Shown piece after piece: positions 5,680 through 13,844 of a DNA stretch of 26,936 nucleotides. How positions within the stretch are numbered: position 1 is the stretch's first letter; every line of letters starts with the position of its first letter. Source of the DNA: CAIWKO01 sp964469155 (lineage in GTDB: Bacteria; Bacteroidota; Bacteroidia; Bacteroidales; CAIWKO01); the NCBI GenBank assembly GCA_964469155.1, contig CAYXXU010000063.1, forward strand, positions 1 to 26,936. Reading direction: 5' to 3'. The notes beneath the pieces are model-generated. The model had not been told where the DNA came from. It searched no databases and was given only the letters and a program-made list of their open reading frames with translations. A program made the position numbers and the translations under genes.

Positions 5680-6978
5680 ATGATCTTCAATATCATTATT
5701 ATTATAACAGCCGTTATCCTGGTGATCGCCACCCTGGGTATTTTACGGCTTATCACCTTTTCCAAAAGCAAAAGGTCATGGATAATGATCGGATTGGCAC
5801 TCCTTTTCATGGCTTCGGCCCAGTTGCTCGAACTCTTCAACCTATATTTTCATTACCACAACCTGGTCACCCTCTATATTTATTTTTCGCTCAACTTGCT
5901 GGTTGCAATATTTATAACTGCCGGAATTGTACAGATGGGTATCTTTCTGCGCAAGGTCAGAAAGAACGAAGAAAGTCGTCTGGAATCCGAACAAAGATTC
6001 CAGCTATTGTTCGATAATTCGAGCGACGAAATTTTTCTGGCCGATTTCGACGGAAATTTTATCGAGGTCAACCAGGAAGCACTGCGCAAACTCGGCTATA
6101 CCCGCGAAGAGTTTATGCAGAAAAACTTTACTGACATTAAAACCCCGAAATACATTCCCTTGGTCAGGAAGAACATTGACATCATTCTGAAAAACGGGCA
6201 ACATCTTTACGAAACCGAACACGTAGCCAAAGATGGCTCTGTCATCTTTCTGGAAATGAGCAGTCGTTTGATCCATTACCTCGGGAGCAAAGCTATACTG
6301 ACCATAGCCCGCGACATCACCGAACGGAAAGAGATAGAGCGCAAGATATCGAGCGCCATCATCGAAACTGAAGAACGAGAACGCAAGCGCTTTGCCGCCG
6401 ATCTGCACGACGGGCTGGCCCCACTCCTATCCACTATCAAACTCTACATCGACCTTTTGAAAAAGGGCAACTTTAATAAGATCAGCCCCGAAGAGGCTCT
6501 GCATTCGGTTGACGAACTCATCGAAAAAGCAATTGTCAGCACCCGCGAGATCTCGAACAATATCATGCCCAGTATATTGGAAGATTTCGGGCTGCCGACT
6601 GCTGTAAAAGATTTCTGCAATTATATTAACAACACCCAATCCATCAGCATCATTGTCGATACCGACCAATATAAACTTACCGGGACGAGAATTGAAGAAA
6701 CCATTTTGTTTCAAAGCATCAAGGAACTGGTAAATAATTCGCTGAAACATTCGCAGGCAAAGAACATCGAAATCTTTATTGAAAGTCACGAAAATCAGGT
6801 GAATATGTATTACAAAGACGACGGGATAGGGTTTAATACAGAAGAAAAGTTATTGCAACCTGGTGGTCATGGGCTCAATAATATTATAAATAAGGTAAAA
6901 ACCATTAATGGGTTATCGTTGATCAAGAGTAAACCCGGCGAAGGCATGTCGGTATTGGTTTCATTTTATATTAAATAA
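5680..6978 (+). CDS. Membrane sensor histidine kinase, NarX/DesK class, with PAS domain
   Basis: The 432-aa protein has three N-terminal transmembrane helices (about 2-25, 33-57, 63-90). A PAS/PAC domain follows (105-218, with …DEIFLADFDGNFIEVNQEAL and DITERKEIERK), then a HisKA_3 dimerisation domain with phospho-acceptor His243 in the DLHDG motif. The HATPase domain has N-box ELVNNSLKHS (349-358), DDGIGF (380-385) and GGHGLNNI (395-402). The frame is open upstream to 5269, but that part is antisense to hypA. The ATG at 5680 places the first membrane helix at the N terminus and follows a TATCTTTG element. The response regulator gene starts 3 nt later, so the two form one signalling pair. The signal is unknown; PAS suggests a small ligand or redox input. 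Confidence 0.93.
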   Translation: MIFNIIIIITAVILVIATLGILRLITFSKSKRSWIMIGLALLFMASAQLLELFNLYFHYHNLVTLYIYFSLNLLVAIFITAGIVQMGIFLRKVRKNEESRLESEQRFQLLFDNSSDEIFLADFDGNFIEVNQEALRKLGYTREEFMQKNFTDIKTPKYIPLVRKNIDIILKNGQHLYETEHVAKDGSVIFLEMSSRLIHYLGSKAILTIARDITERKEIERKISSAIIETEERERKRFAADLHDGLAPLLSTIKLYIDLLKKGNFNKISPEEALHSVDELIEKAIVSTREISNNIMPSILEDFGLPTAVKDFCNYINNTQSISIIVDTDQYKLTGTRIEETILFQSIKELVNNSLKHSQAKNIEIFIESHENQVNMYYKDDGIGFNTEEKLLQPGGHGLNNIINKVKTINGLSLIKSKPGEGMSVLVSFYIK

Positions 6979-6981
6979 ACT

Positions 6982-7620
6982 ATGGAAATAATTCGTGTCG
7001 CTATTGCTGATGATCATGAAATATTCCGCAAAGGATTGCGGATCATTTTGAATGAAATTGACGAATTAAAAGTAATTGGCGAAGCTCAGAACGGCCACGA
7101 GCTGTTCGAGATTCTTAAACATCAGGAAGTGGATGTGGTACTGATGGATATTCGTATGCCGGTGATGGATGGCATTGAGGCCACCAAAAAACTGGTTGAA
7201 AAATACCCGCATATAAAGGTAATTGCACTTACCATGTTTGAAGAGATCAGTTATTTCAACCAGATGGTGGAGGCGGGTGCCAATGGGTTCTTACTGAAAA
7301 AGACCAACAAAGACGAATTGTACCGGGCTATATTACAGGTAATGCAGGATGAAACTTATTTTTCGGAAGAGTTTATCAGCAATGTCAACAAGACCCAAAA
7401 ATCCAGGTCCCGCATTTCCGGTATCGAACTAACCGAACGTGAACAGGAAGTGCTCGACCTGATCTGTAAAGGCATGTCGAACAGTGAGATTTCAAAATTC
7501 TTAGGGGTCAGTGCCCGCACAGTCGATGGTCACCGGGCACATTTGCTGGAGAAAACCGGCGCCAAAAACTCCCCTCATCTGGTAATGTTTGCCATCAAAA
7601 ATGGCTTGATACAGGCATAA
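6982..7620 (+). CDS. NarL/LuxR-family response regulator
   Basis: The 212-aa protein has a CheY-like receiver with acidic pocket D10-D11 and phospho-acceptor Asp56 (VLMDIRMP). Thr83 and Lys105 fit the conserved switch positions (ALTMFEE, FLLKKTN). The C terminus is a LuxR-type HTH (about 148-212, LTEREQEVLDLICKGMSNSE…). It starts 3 nt after the kinase stop and is the obvious partner of that kinase. A bidirectional terminator follows the stop directly. Targets cannot be read from the sequence. The divergent hypA-hypB pair is a possible target, purely by position. Confidence 0.95.
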   Translation: MEIIRVAIADDHEIFRKGLRIILNEIDELKVIGEAQNGHELFEILKHQEVDVVLMDIRMPVMDGIEATKKLVEKYPHIKVIALTMFEEISYFNQMVEAGANGFLLKKTNKDELYRAILQVMQDETYFSEEFISNVNKTQKSRSRISGIELTEREQEVLDLICKGMSNSEISKFLGVSARTVDGHRAHLLEKTGAKNSPHLVMFAIKNGLIQA

Positions 7621-7625
7621 AAAAA

Positions 7626-7652
7626 GAGGCGCCTTCGGCACCTCCTTTTTTC
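7626..7652. terminator. Bidirectional terminator between response regulator and hsp20
   Basis: GAGGCGC and GCACCTC pair (one mismatch) around a CTTCG loop. An A-run precedes and a T-run follows, so it can end transcription from both converging genes. Confidence 0.85.
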
Positions 7653-7667
7653 CCTATTTACAAACCA

Positions 7668-8096
7668 TTAAGCAATAGCAATTTCTCTTTTGAGTTTTAC
7701 TTTTTCTTCTTCTTTCTTTGGCAACACTATCTGCAAAATTCCATTCTTGTAAGTGGCATTGATATTGTCAGCATCAACACTTTTGGGCAAAGTAAATGAG
7801 CGGCTGAAATTTCCGTACACAAATTCTTTACGGGTGTAGTTTTTGTCGTTCTCTTCGTTTTGCATTTGTTTTTCAGAAGAAACCGTCAGTAAACCATTTT
7901 CAACATCGATCTTAAAGTCTTCCTTATTCATCCCCGGAACAGCCAGTTCCAGTTGAAAGTCTCCCTCACGTTCCATTATGTTGGCAGCAGGTGCTGAACA
8001 ATATCTGCGAAAACCCGGGGTGTTAGTTTCATTTTCGAAAAAGTTGTTCCAAAGATCAACAAAATTGGGTTCGTTGTTCCATCTCATAATTTTCAT
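7668..8096 (-). CDS. hsp20: Small heat-shock protein, Hsp20/alpha-crystallin family
   Basis: The 142-aa protein has an alpha-crystallin domain at about 38-135. Its signature pieces are DFQLELAVPGMNKEDFKIDVENG, LTVSS, the FVYGNFSRSFTLPKSVD strand, and the A-x-Y-x-N-G-I-L motif (ATYKNGILQIVLPKK). These ATP-independent holdases bind unfolding proteins under stress. The start at 8096 is supported by an AGGAGA-type ribosome site about 8 nt upstream, unusual among the genes in this window. It converges on the response regulator. Two copies of a TGNCA-type motif at 8237-8282 may be its control region. Confidence 0.95.
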   Translation of the reverse strand: MKIMRWNNEPNFVDLWNNFFENETNTPGFRRYCSAPAANIMEREGDFQLELAVPGMNKEDFKIDVENGLLTVSSEKQMQNEENDKNYTRKEFVYGNFSRSFTLPKSVDADNINATYKNGILQIVLPKKEEEKVKLKREIAIA

Positions 8097-8236
8097 AGTT
8101 TTAATCTCCTATTTTTGGGTTAATAATTATTTTCATCACTCTCAACAAACAGCATGCAAACTAACCAACTCTTCCCCTCAAAGTTTTAAACTTCTGATTT
8201 TATGAGCAATGAATTAATGAGGGAAATTTATTTCGC

Positions 8237-8282
8237 TGTCATTTTGTCTGATTAAAGATTAATTTTTATGCCATTCTGTCAG
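8237..8282. promoter_or_regulatory. Repeated TGNCA-NNN-TGNCA-like motif upstream of hsp20
   Basis: TGTCATTTTGTCTG (8237-8250) and TGCCATTCTGTCAG (8269-8282) match at 11 of 14 positions and are 32 bp apart start to start, close to three helical turns. Each is an imperfect dyad. They lie 140-185 bp upstream of the hsp20 start and could also serve the divergent gene at 8397. The regulatory role is inferred. Confidence 0.35.
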
Positions 8283-8396
8283 TTATCGTATCTTTTCTAA
8301 TATAAGATTCTCATTGACAAAACCTGGGAAAGGAATATGATTCCCAAAAAAAATGTACCTTTACCTTATAAATTTCAAGGTAAAATCAAACAGGAT

Positions 8397-9368
8397 ATGA
8401 AGTACTCACATAAGAATTTTCTGGCAAACCTGCTGCTTATTTGCCTCATGGGAATCCCGGTAAAAATGTACGCTCAAAACGACAGTATTCCCAGAGAAAT
8501 TTCAGGTGTATTGATTTCAAAAACAGGCAATATTGTAAAAATGAGTTTGGATAAGAACTATGCCATCATGCCATTGGCAAATACCAGGGGTGAGTTAATG
8601 AAAAGCTTCAGTACAGACTCACCCGGAGGCACGGTCACAGGTTGGCTTTCGCTCGCTAAAATGAAAGTGAACAGTATCTCCGGTAATACTTTAGAAATGT
8701 TATTACTCAAAGAAACCAGGCTGGGTCCCGGTGATGATGCTAAAAAAGACCGTTTTATTTCAGGACTGCAGGTGAAGTTTTTTTGGAACGAATTTGCGAC
8801 TGAAGATGAAGCTTTATATAATAAGGCCCTCCAACAAAAAGGTTCGTCTACCATTCTTGCCGAATTCAATCTTAAAAGAGTAATCCGAATGAACCCCAAA
8901 CATTCCGAAGCCTTAAACTTATTGGGCACCATTAAAGAGGAACAGAAAGATAATGATTCGGCTTACTATTTTTATAATAGGGCATACACTATCGATAACA
9001 ATAACATTAAGTACCTTAAAAACTGCTCGTTGGCCCTGATCCATCTGGAACGATACCCTGAGGCTTATGATCTGTCAGAGAAAGGTATCCGGAACGCTTC
9101 CAAAGATGCATATTGCTATTATTTGCGTGCATTTTCCTACCTGTATATTCACAAGTCAACACTTAATGAAACTGATAAGACAATCGTATTTAATGACATA
9201 ACGCAATCTGTTGCTTTAGAGCCCAACGATCCTTTCTATCTTAAGGAACGTGCATATATCAGGAGTATATTTTCAGATATGGCAGGTGCCTGCGAAGATG
9301 CTAAACAGTATGCTACCATGGGAGGAGATAATGCAAATGATTACATTAAAAGATATTGTTCACAGTAA
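8397..9368 (+). CDS. Secreted tetratricopeptide-repeat protein
   Basis: From the ATG at 8397 the product is 323 aa and begins with a signal peptide (MKYSHKNFLANLLLICLMGI… to MYAQ). An in-frame ATG at 8337 would add 20 polar residues in front of the signal and is less likely, although it has an AAGGA-like site. The first 140 mature residues are unassigned. The second half holds TPR-like helices (NLKRVIRMNPKHSEALNLLGTI…, SAYYFYNRAYTIDNN…, AYDLSEKGIRNASKDAYCYYLRAFSYL…) and ends with the pattern ALEPNDPFYLKERAYIRSIF common in Bacteroidota periplasmic TPR proteins. It lies 12 nt before the barrel gene, so an operon is likely. Its role is unknown, perhaps envelope scaffolding. Confidence 0.8.
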   Translation: MKYSHKNFLANLLLICLMGIPVKMYAQNDSIPREISGVLISKTGNIVKMSLDKNYAIMPLANTRGELMKSFSTDSPGGTVTGWLSLAKMKVNSISGNTLEMLLLKETRLGPGDDAKKDRFISGLQVKFFWNEFATEDEALYNKALQQKGSSTILAEFNLKRVIRMNPKHSEALNLLGTIKEEQKDNDSAYYFYNRAYTIDNNNIKYLKNCSLALIHLERYPEAYDLSEKGIRNASKDAYCYYLRAFSYLYIHKSTLNETDKTIVFNDITQSVALEPNDPFYLKERAYIRSIFSDMAGACEDAKQYATMGGDNANDYIKRYCSQ

Positions 9369-9380
9369 TTTCAGCAACTT

Positions 9381-9992
9381 ATGAAGAAACTGCTTCTAAT
9401 AGCTTTTTTAGGATTTTACGCCACTTTTGCCTACAGCCAGAAATTTCACGGGGGCTTGTTTGCCGGCATATCCGCATCGCAAATATCAGGCGATCAGTTG
9501 TCGGGGTTCAACAAAGCCGGTATTTATGCAGGTGGGTTTACCAATTATTATTTTACTGAAAAATCAGCCCTTCAACTTGAAATATATTTTATTCAAAAAG
9601 GTAGTCATAAAAGCCAGCGTCCAAAAAACAACGACTATTCTTCATACAACCTAAACCTCCAATATGTCGAAATGGCATTACCATATCAATGGCATTTTTC
9701 CAAACGTTTTTACATTGAGACAGGTCCGGCACTCGGTGTTATTTTAAAAACGCTGCCTACTGAAAAAGATGAAAATGGAATAGTGCCTAATTATAGCCGT
9801 CCACGTTTTAATCTATTTGATCTTTCTGTAATTGCAGGGCTTGGGGTTAATATTTCCAAGCATTTTAAAGCTAATTTGAGAGGTGAAAACTCGGTTATTC
9901 CGGTACGAAAACCTGAAGTAGGAACTTCATATAGACTTGACAGGCTGCAATACAACAGCACAATTACACTTTCCTTAATCTACCAGATATAA
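9381..9992 (+). CDS. PorT-family/outer-membrane beta-barrel protein
   Basis: The 203-aa product has a clear signal peptide (MKKLLLIAFLGFYATFAYSQ). The mature part alternates beta strands with Gly and aromatic girdles: FHGGLFAGISASQISGDQL, AGIYAGGFTNYYFTEKSALQLEI, YVEMALPYQWHF, FYIETGPALGVIL and a last strand STITLSLIYQI ending near the C terminus. This is the eight-stranded OMP_b-brl_2/PorT-like pattern very common in Bacteroidota. The stop codon overlaps the ubiX start (TAATG). It is unlikely to be the T9SS component PorT itself, since family members are numerous and mostly uncharacterised. Confidence 0.85.
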   Translation: MKKLLLIAFLGFYATFAYSQKFHGGLFAGISASQISGDQLSGFNKAGIYAGGFTNYYFTEKSALQLEIYFIQKGSHKSQRPKNNDYSSYNLNLQYVEMALPYQWHFSKRFYIETGPALGVILKTLPTEKDENGIVPNYSRPRFNLFDLSVIAGLGVNISKHFKANLRGENSVIPVRKPEVGTSYRLDRLQYNSTITLSLIYQI

Positions 9993-10573
9993 TGAAGAAA
10001 ATAATTGTAGGTGTTACCGGCGCAAGCGGCTCTGTTTATGCCCAAAGACTGCTACAGAGATTAGGAACCTTAAAAGATGAGATAAGCGATTGTGGCGTTG
10101 TATTCTCTAAAAGCGCTGAATCTGTGATTGAATATGAACTGAATCTCAAAAAAGAAGATTTAACTTCTTTTGACATTTATGACAACTCTGATTTTTTCGC
10201 GCCCTTTGCATCGGGTTCTGCAAACTATGAGGTCATGATTATTTGTCCCTGTTCTATGGGGACTTTAGGCAGAGTAGCTCACGGATATTCAAATGATCTG
10301 ATATCGCGGGCAGCTGATGTTATGTTAAAAGAAAAAAAGAAATTGATTATTGTTCCTAGGGAAATGCCCTACAACCTGATACATATAGAGAACCTGAAAC
10401 TGCTGTTGTCTTGCGGGGCCATTATTTGCCCGGCTTCTCCATCATTCTATTCTAAACCACAAAACGTGAATCAATTGATTGATACGGTAATCGACAAAAT
10501 ACTAAAACTTGCAGGATTTTCAATCCAGACATTTGAGTGGGGTGATGCAGAAGAAATTAACCAGGAAGATTAA
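9992..10573 (+). CDS. ubiX: UbiX-type flavin prenyltransferase
   Basis: UbiX makes prenylated FMN, the cofactor of UbiD-family decarboxylases, from FMN and dimethylallyl (mono)phosphate. The 193-aa flavoprotein carries the expected motifs: GVTGASGS (7-14, FMN phosphate), CPCSMGTLG, the GYSNDLISRAADV segment, KLIIVPREMP (the R-E-x-P region) and PASPSFYSKP. Length is normal. Its ATG overlaps the stop of the barrel gene by one base, so translation may be coupled. No ubiD is in the window. Its 3' end overlaps a convergent gene by 4 nt. Confidence 0.93.
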   Translation: MKKIIVGVTGASGSVYAQRLLQRLGTLKDEISDCGVVFSKSAESVIEYELNLKKEDLTSFDIYDNSDFFAPFASGSANYEVMIICPCSMGTLGRVAHGYSNDLISRAADVMLKEKKKLIIVPREMPYNLIHIENLKLLLSCGAIICPASPSFYSKPQNVNQLIDTVIDKILKLAGFSIQTFEWGDAEEINQED

Positions 10574-10896
10574 AAATCCTCCTCATCCGATTTCTTTGAT
10601 TTTTTTTCATCACCATCTTCTTCATCCGGCTTAATCTCAGAGCCAATGGTATCAACCGTTGAAAATATCTGCTCATCAATCTTATCTGTGGTTACAGAAT
10701 CTATCCTAACATCAACTTTTATCAAATAGGAAGTATCCTCGGTATCAACAGTAATGGCATGAAAAAAATCACCATTAGGTTTAGTGACCTTAAATACCCT
10801 GTCCTGATATCCATCCGGATATTTCTCATGCACAATCTCCATTACTTCAGGAGAAATATTATTAATATGTACAATTACTTTTTTTCTGGTTTCCAT
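10570..10896 (-). CDS. Small acidic-tailed protein of unknown function
   Basis: The 108-aa product has no signal peptide. Residues 1-70 look globular (METRKKVIVHINNISPEVME…FKVTKPNGDFFHAITVDTEDTSYLIKVDV). Residues 85-108 are a highly charged, Asp/Glu/Lys-rich tail, probably disordered. Its stop lies inside the last codons of ubiX (4-nt convergent overlap). Codon-like composition and a compact start support a real gene. No family was recognised. Confidence 0.65.
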   Translation of the reverse strand: METRKKVIVHINNISPEVMEIVHEKYPDGYQDRVFKVTKPNGDFFHAITVDTEDTSYLIKVDVRIDSVTTDKIDEQIFSTVDTIGSEIKPDEEDGDEKKSKKSDEEDF

Positions 10897-10955
10897 AATC
10901 AGACATTAATTTTAGTTGATTTTAAAAAAAATGCTTACATCAAATTATATACCGA

Positions 10956-10976
10956 AATATTTAAAAAATAAATATT
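10956..10976. other. A/T-only hairpin between two minus-strand genes
   Basis: AATATTTA and TAAATATT pair perfectly around five A. It lies 28 nt past the end of the CHU_C gene at 11004. It is weak because it has no G-C pairs, but no better terminator is visible for that gene. Confidence 0.25.
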
Positions 10977-11003
10977 GTCACAATAATTTTCGAAAAAATA
11001 AAA

Positions 11004-13829
11004 TTACTTTAATAAAAGCAAAGAACCTCTATAATTATGGTGTCGTTTGTCGATATCTTTATAAGTTACGACCCATGAATACACACCAGAATCTTTAACC
11101 GGTTTGCCATTGATCTTCCCATCCCATCCCTGCTCAAAATCTGATGATTCGAAGACTTGTTTGCCCCAACGGTCAAATATAAGCATATGGAATGTCTTAT
11201 TGTCAATTCCGGTGGCTTCTATACGGAAAGTTTCGTTAAGACCATTACTGTTCGGAGTAAATGCATTGGGAGCGTAAAAAGTCACACTTTCTCTGACAAA
11301 AATATCTCTTTGAGCAGTATCACGGCATCCATGTTCCGATTGTACATACAATACTACATGGAAATACCCAGTATCAACGTAATGGTGGAACGGGTCGGTC
11401 TCATTAGAATACTCTCCGTCTCCAAGTGCCCAATAACTCCAGTAAGTATTATCCGAAGTATTATCCAAATATATCCACGCTTCCAAAATATCCGGATCAT
11501 CAGGAACAGGAATAAAACTGGCATTCGGTTTTGGGAATACTGTAATCATATCCTCTATAGTAAGTGAATCAAGGCAACCATGAATTGAAGTAACATAACA
11601 TGTAATATCGAAATCACCCCAACCGTAGAAAGTGTGTAAGGGATTTTTCTCATCAGAGGTAACCCCATCATGGAAATCCCAAATGTATGTTTGGCCTGAA
11701 TCAGGTGTCGTTTCATAAAACTGAACTTTCAACGGTTGACAACCACTATCCGGCTCCGCTTTGATATTAATCAGGGGTAAGGGCCACAGTTCAATTAAAG
11801 TGGTTGTATCAGAGATATCACAACCCAATATGTCAGTTACAACTACCCAATAAGTATCTGCCGGAAGACCTTGTGCAATTGAAGTGGTTCCGCCAATGGG
11901 ATACCATTGATAAGAATATGGTGGTGTGCCTCCGGTAACATTAGCAATGATCCTGCCATCAGAGCCACCCACACAGGTCACCTGGGTAGGAATAAGTTCA
12001 ATGAACATTTGGGGATCGGTATTCGCGATTGGAACAGTATCATATAAATAACAGGGGCCAGAATCGTACACAGTCAAATAATAAGTTCCTGCAGGCACAT
12101 TGGTTATCGTATTTGAAGTGTTTGCGGTTGTAGTTGAATCGCCATTCGACCATATATAAGTATAGGGCGGTGTGCCGTATTGCACTGTAGCCGTAATAGC
12201 CCCGGTAGAATCACCAAAGCAAATAATTTGGGTTGTTATTGAAGTTGCTAAGGTCATCTCAGGGTTCGGAATAATCTGCTCGTTAGCCATGATAGTATCA
12301 TAAAATCCCGACTGGCTGGGAAGCCACCCGGCCAACTCCCAGGTATCATTGTACCATGTAATAGGAATATAACCCAATGGAAAAGACTGGGAGAAAAGTG
12401 GTCCGATATGAATGGTTAAATCCTGCTGTTCAATAATTACTCCGGGAGTACAGATTTCGGGCATACATACCACCTCCCAGCAAGTATCAGTTCCCAAAGA
12501 TTTCTCAGGACAAGGGACAGGCACATTTATACAATATTCAGGGATGCATACATCCGGTAAAATCGGAAAAGAAGGGAAATTGATCCAAAATTCAAAGGCA
12601 GAAATATTAAAATAAAATGCCATACTATCCCAGGTATGATTGGTAAAATCATTGGTCAGATAATGCTGAATTCCCATATCCCAAACCGGATAACCAAAAC
12701 AAGGATATTGAAAGTGTAGATCATTACCGGTTTCTATATCAATAACCTGGGCATTACCAGCATCAACCTGCATATTCGCACTGTCGGGATCTGTCACAGT
12801 AAAAGGGACAGTGGTTGGCATCGTAAATCGCGTCCATACCGTGGGACAGAGGGTAAAATCCTGTTGCATATAACTTTCCAGACCGAAATTCAAAGAGAGC
12901 AAGGTATAATCTATCGTAAATCCCCCCCCAAGATCAATTGTGCCGCTTAAAAGTCCTAAGAACTGCTGAATTGCAGGTCCTGTAGGTGGTGGAATGAGTG
13001 ATGCAATAGCCGATAAAAATTGAATAATGTCAATATTAAGAGTCAACCAAAGGTCATCTCCTGAAGCATATATACAATTATCCTGACCAAGCCAGTCTGT
13101 AGTTTCAATGTAGGGTATATCAATACTCCCTGTCAAGCCAATATTCCACCAATCGTAGATTATAATAGGCAGAATTGTATCATGACATATTGAAAAGAAA
13201 AAACCATTCCAGCAAGGATAAGCTACTTCGCCTGTTTGGGAGTTCAGGTAGAAAATATTTATTGAATCTGTTGGAATTTGTATACTTAATGCCGGAAAAG
13301 TTACACAAGACCAAATACAAACTGTGGCAGTGATATTTAACCCAAAACCAAAGAAAAAATCCAATTGAGTTACACCTGCAGTCGGAAAATGAGTTGTCAG
13401 ATCCCATCCGGGCTGAACCGTATAATCAGAATTAATAGTTACGGTTTGTCCAGGGTTAAATGTATAATTATTAGGAAAGGTCAGATCAATTTCAACCGGA
13501 AATTCAGCATCAATTGAACCTGTAGTAAATCCATGCATGCTGAAAGTGGCTGCCGCTTCTATCCAGGCACCTATATCAATAATAGCACCAAAATCACCAC
13601 CAAGAATATTAGTGATGGAACCCACAGAGGTGGTATCGCCATAACTGATATCAAAAAGATCAATGTCCATATTTATGGTGAAGGGAGATCCATTAGGTCC
13701 CCACATATTCTGGTCATGCGTGATCCAATCTACATCATAGGTCACTGTATGTGTCTGTGAATTTGCTTTAAAAACCCAGCAACAGTTAATTAATAAAAAA
13801 GAAATAATCAGGAATATATATTTTCTCAT
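11004..13829 (-). CDS. Large T9SS (type B/CHU_C) surface protein, module copy 1
   Basis: The 941-aa protein has a signal peptide (1-24), then a domain of about 490 residues not matched to any family I know. That domain carries THDQNMWGPNGSPF (38-51), CIWSC (171-175) and a six-cysteine block (Cys428, 433, 440, 450, 455, 460). Two SprB-like repeats follow (about 525-600, 613-670; CFGDSTGAI…GTPPYTYIWSNGDST), then two PKD-like domains (685-768, 768-846) and a CHU_C gliding-motility C-terminal/type B sorting domain (852-941; YAPNAFTPNSNGLNE, IFDRWGKQVFE, GVYSWVVTY). It should be carried over the outer membrane by T9SS. It is full-length homologous to the 931-aa protein at 18561-21356. Its start is 15 nt after the small secreted protein gene. 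Codon third positions look more A/T-rich than in the paralogue. Confidence 0.93.
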   Translation of the reverse strand: MRKYIFLIISFLLINCCWVFKANSQTHTVTYDVDWITHDQNMWGPNGSPFTINMDIDLFDISYGDTTSVGSITNILGGDFGAIIDIGAWIEAAATFSMHGFTTGSIDAEFPVEIDLTFPNNYTFNPGQTVTINSDYTVQPGWDLTTHFPTAGVTQLDFFFGFGLNITATVCIWSCVTFPALSIQIPTDSINIFYLNSQTGEVAYPCWNGFFFSICHDTILPIIIYDWWNIGLTGSIDIPYIETTDWLGQDNCIYASGDDLWLTLNIDIIQFLSAIASLIPPPTGPAIQQFLGLLSGTIDLGGGFTIDYTLLSLNFGLESYMQQDFTLCPTVWTRFTMPTTVPFTVTDPDSANMQVDAGNAQVIDIETGNDLHFQYPCFGYPVWDMGIQHYLTNDFTNHTWDSMAFYFNISAFEFWINFPSFPILPDVCIPEYCINVPVPCPEKSLGTDTCWEVVCMPEICTPGVIIEQQDLTIHIGPLFSQSFPLGYIPITWYNDTWELAGWLPSQSGFYDTIMANEQIIPNPEMTLATSITTQIICFGDSTGAITATVQYGTPPYTYIWSNGDSTTTANTSNTITNVPAGTYYLTVYDSGPCYLYDTVPIANTDPQMFIELIPTQVTCVGGSDGRIIANVTGGTPPYSYQWYPIGGTTSIAQGLPADTYWVVVTDILGCDISDTTTLIELWPLPLINIKAEPDSGCQPLKVQFYETTPDSGQTYIWDFHDGVTSDEKNPLHTFYGWGDFDITCYVTSIHGCLDSLTIEDMITVFPKPNASFIPVPDDPDILEAWIYLDNTSDNTYWSYWALGDGEYSNETDPFHHYVDTGYFHVVLYVQSEHGCRDTAQRDIFVRESVTFYAPNAFTPNSNGLNETFRIEATGIDNKTFHMLIFDRWGKQVFESSDFEQGWDGKINGKPVKDSGVYSWVVTYKDIDKRHHNYRGSLLLLK

Positions 13830-13844
13830 TTCAATTTGATTTCA

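Noticed and set aside
6004..6789. Minus-strand frames within the kinase gene
   Set aside because: They show no domain content and overlap PAS and HATPase motifs on the coding strand.
8337..8396. Longer start for the TPR protein
   Set aside because: It would bury the signal peptide behind 20 polar residues; the ATG at 8397 gives a normal signal. It is not fully excluded, since a GGAA-type site precedes 8337.
9381..9992. Naming the barrel gene porT (T9SS component)
   Set aside because: PorT-like barrels are a large family in Bacteroidota; nothing here marks this one as the T9SS component, and no other por/gld genes are nearby.
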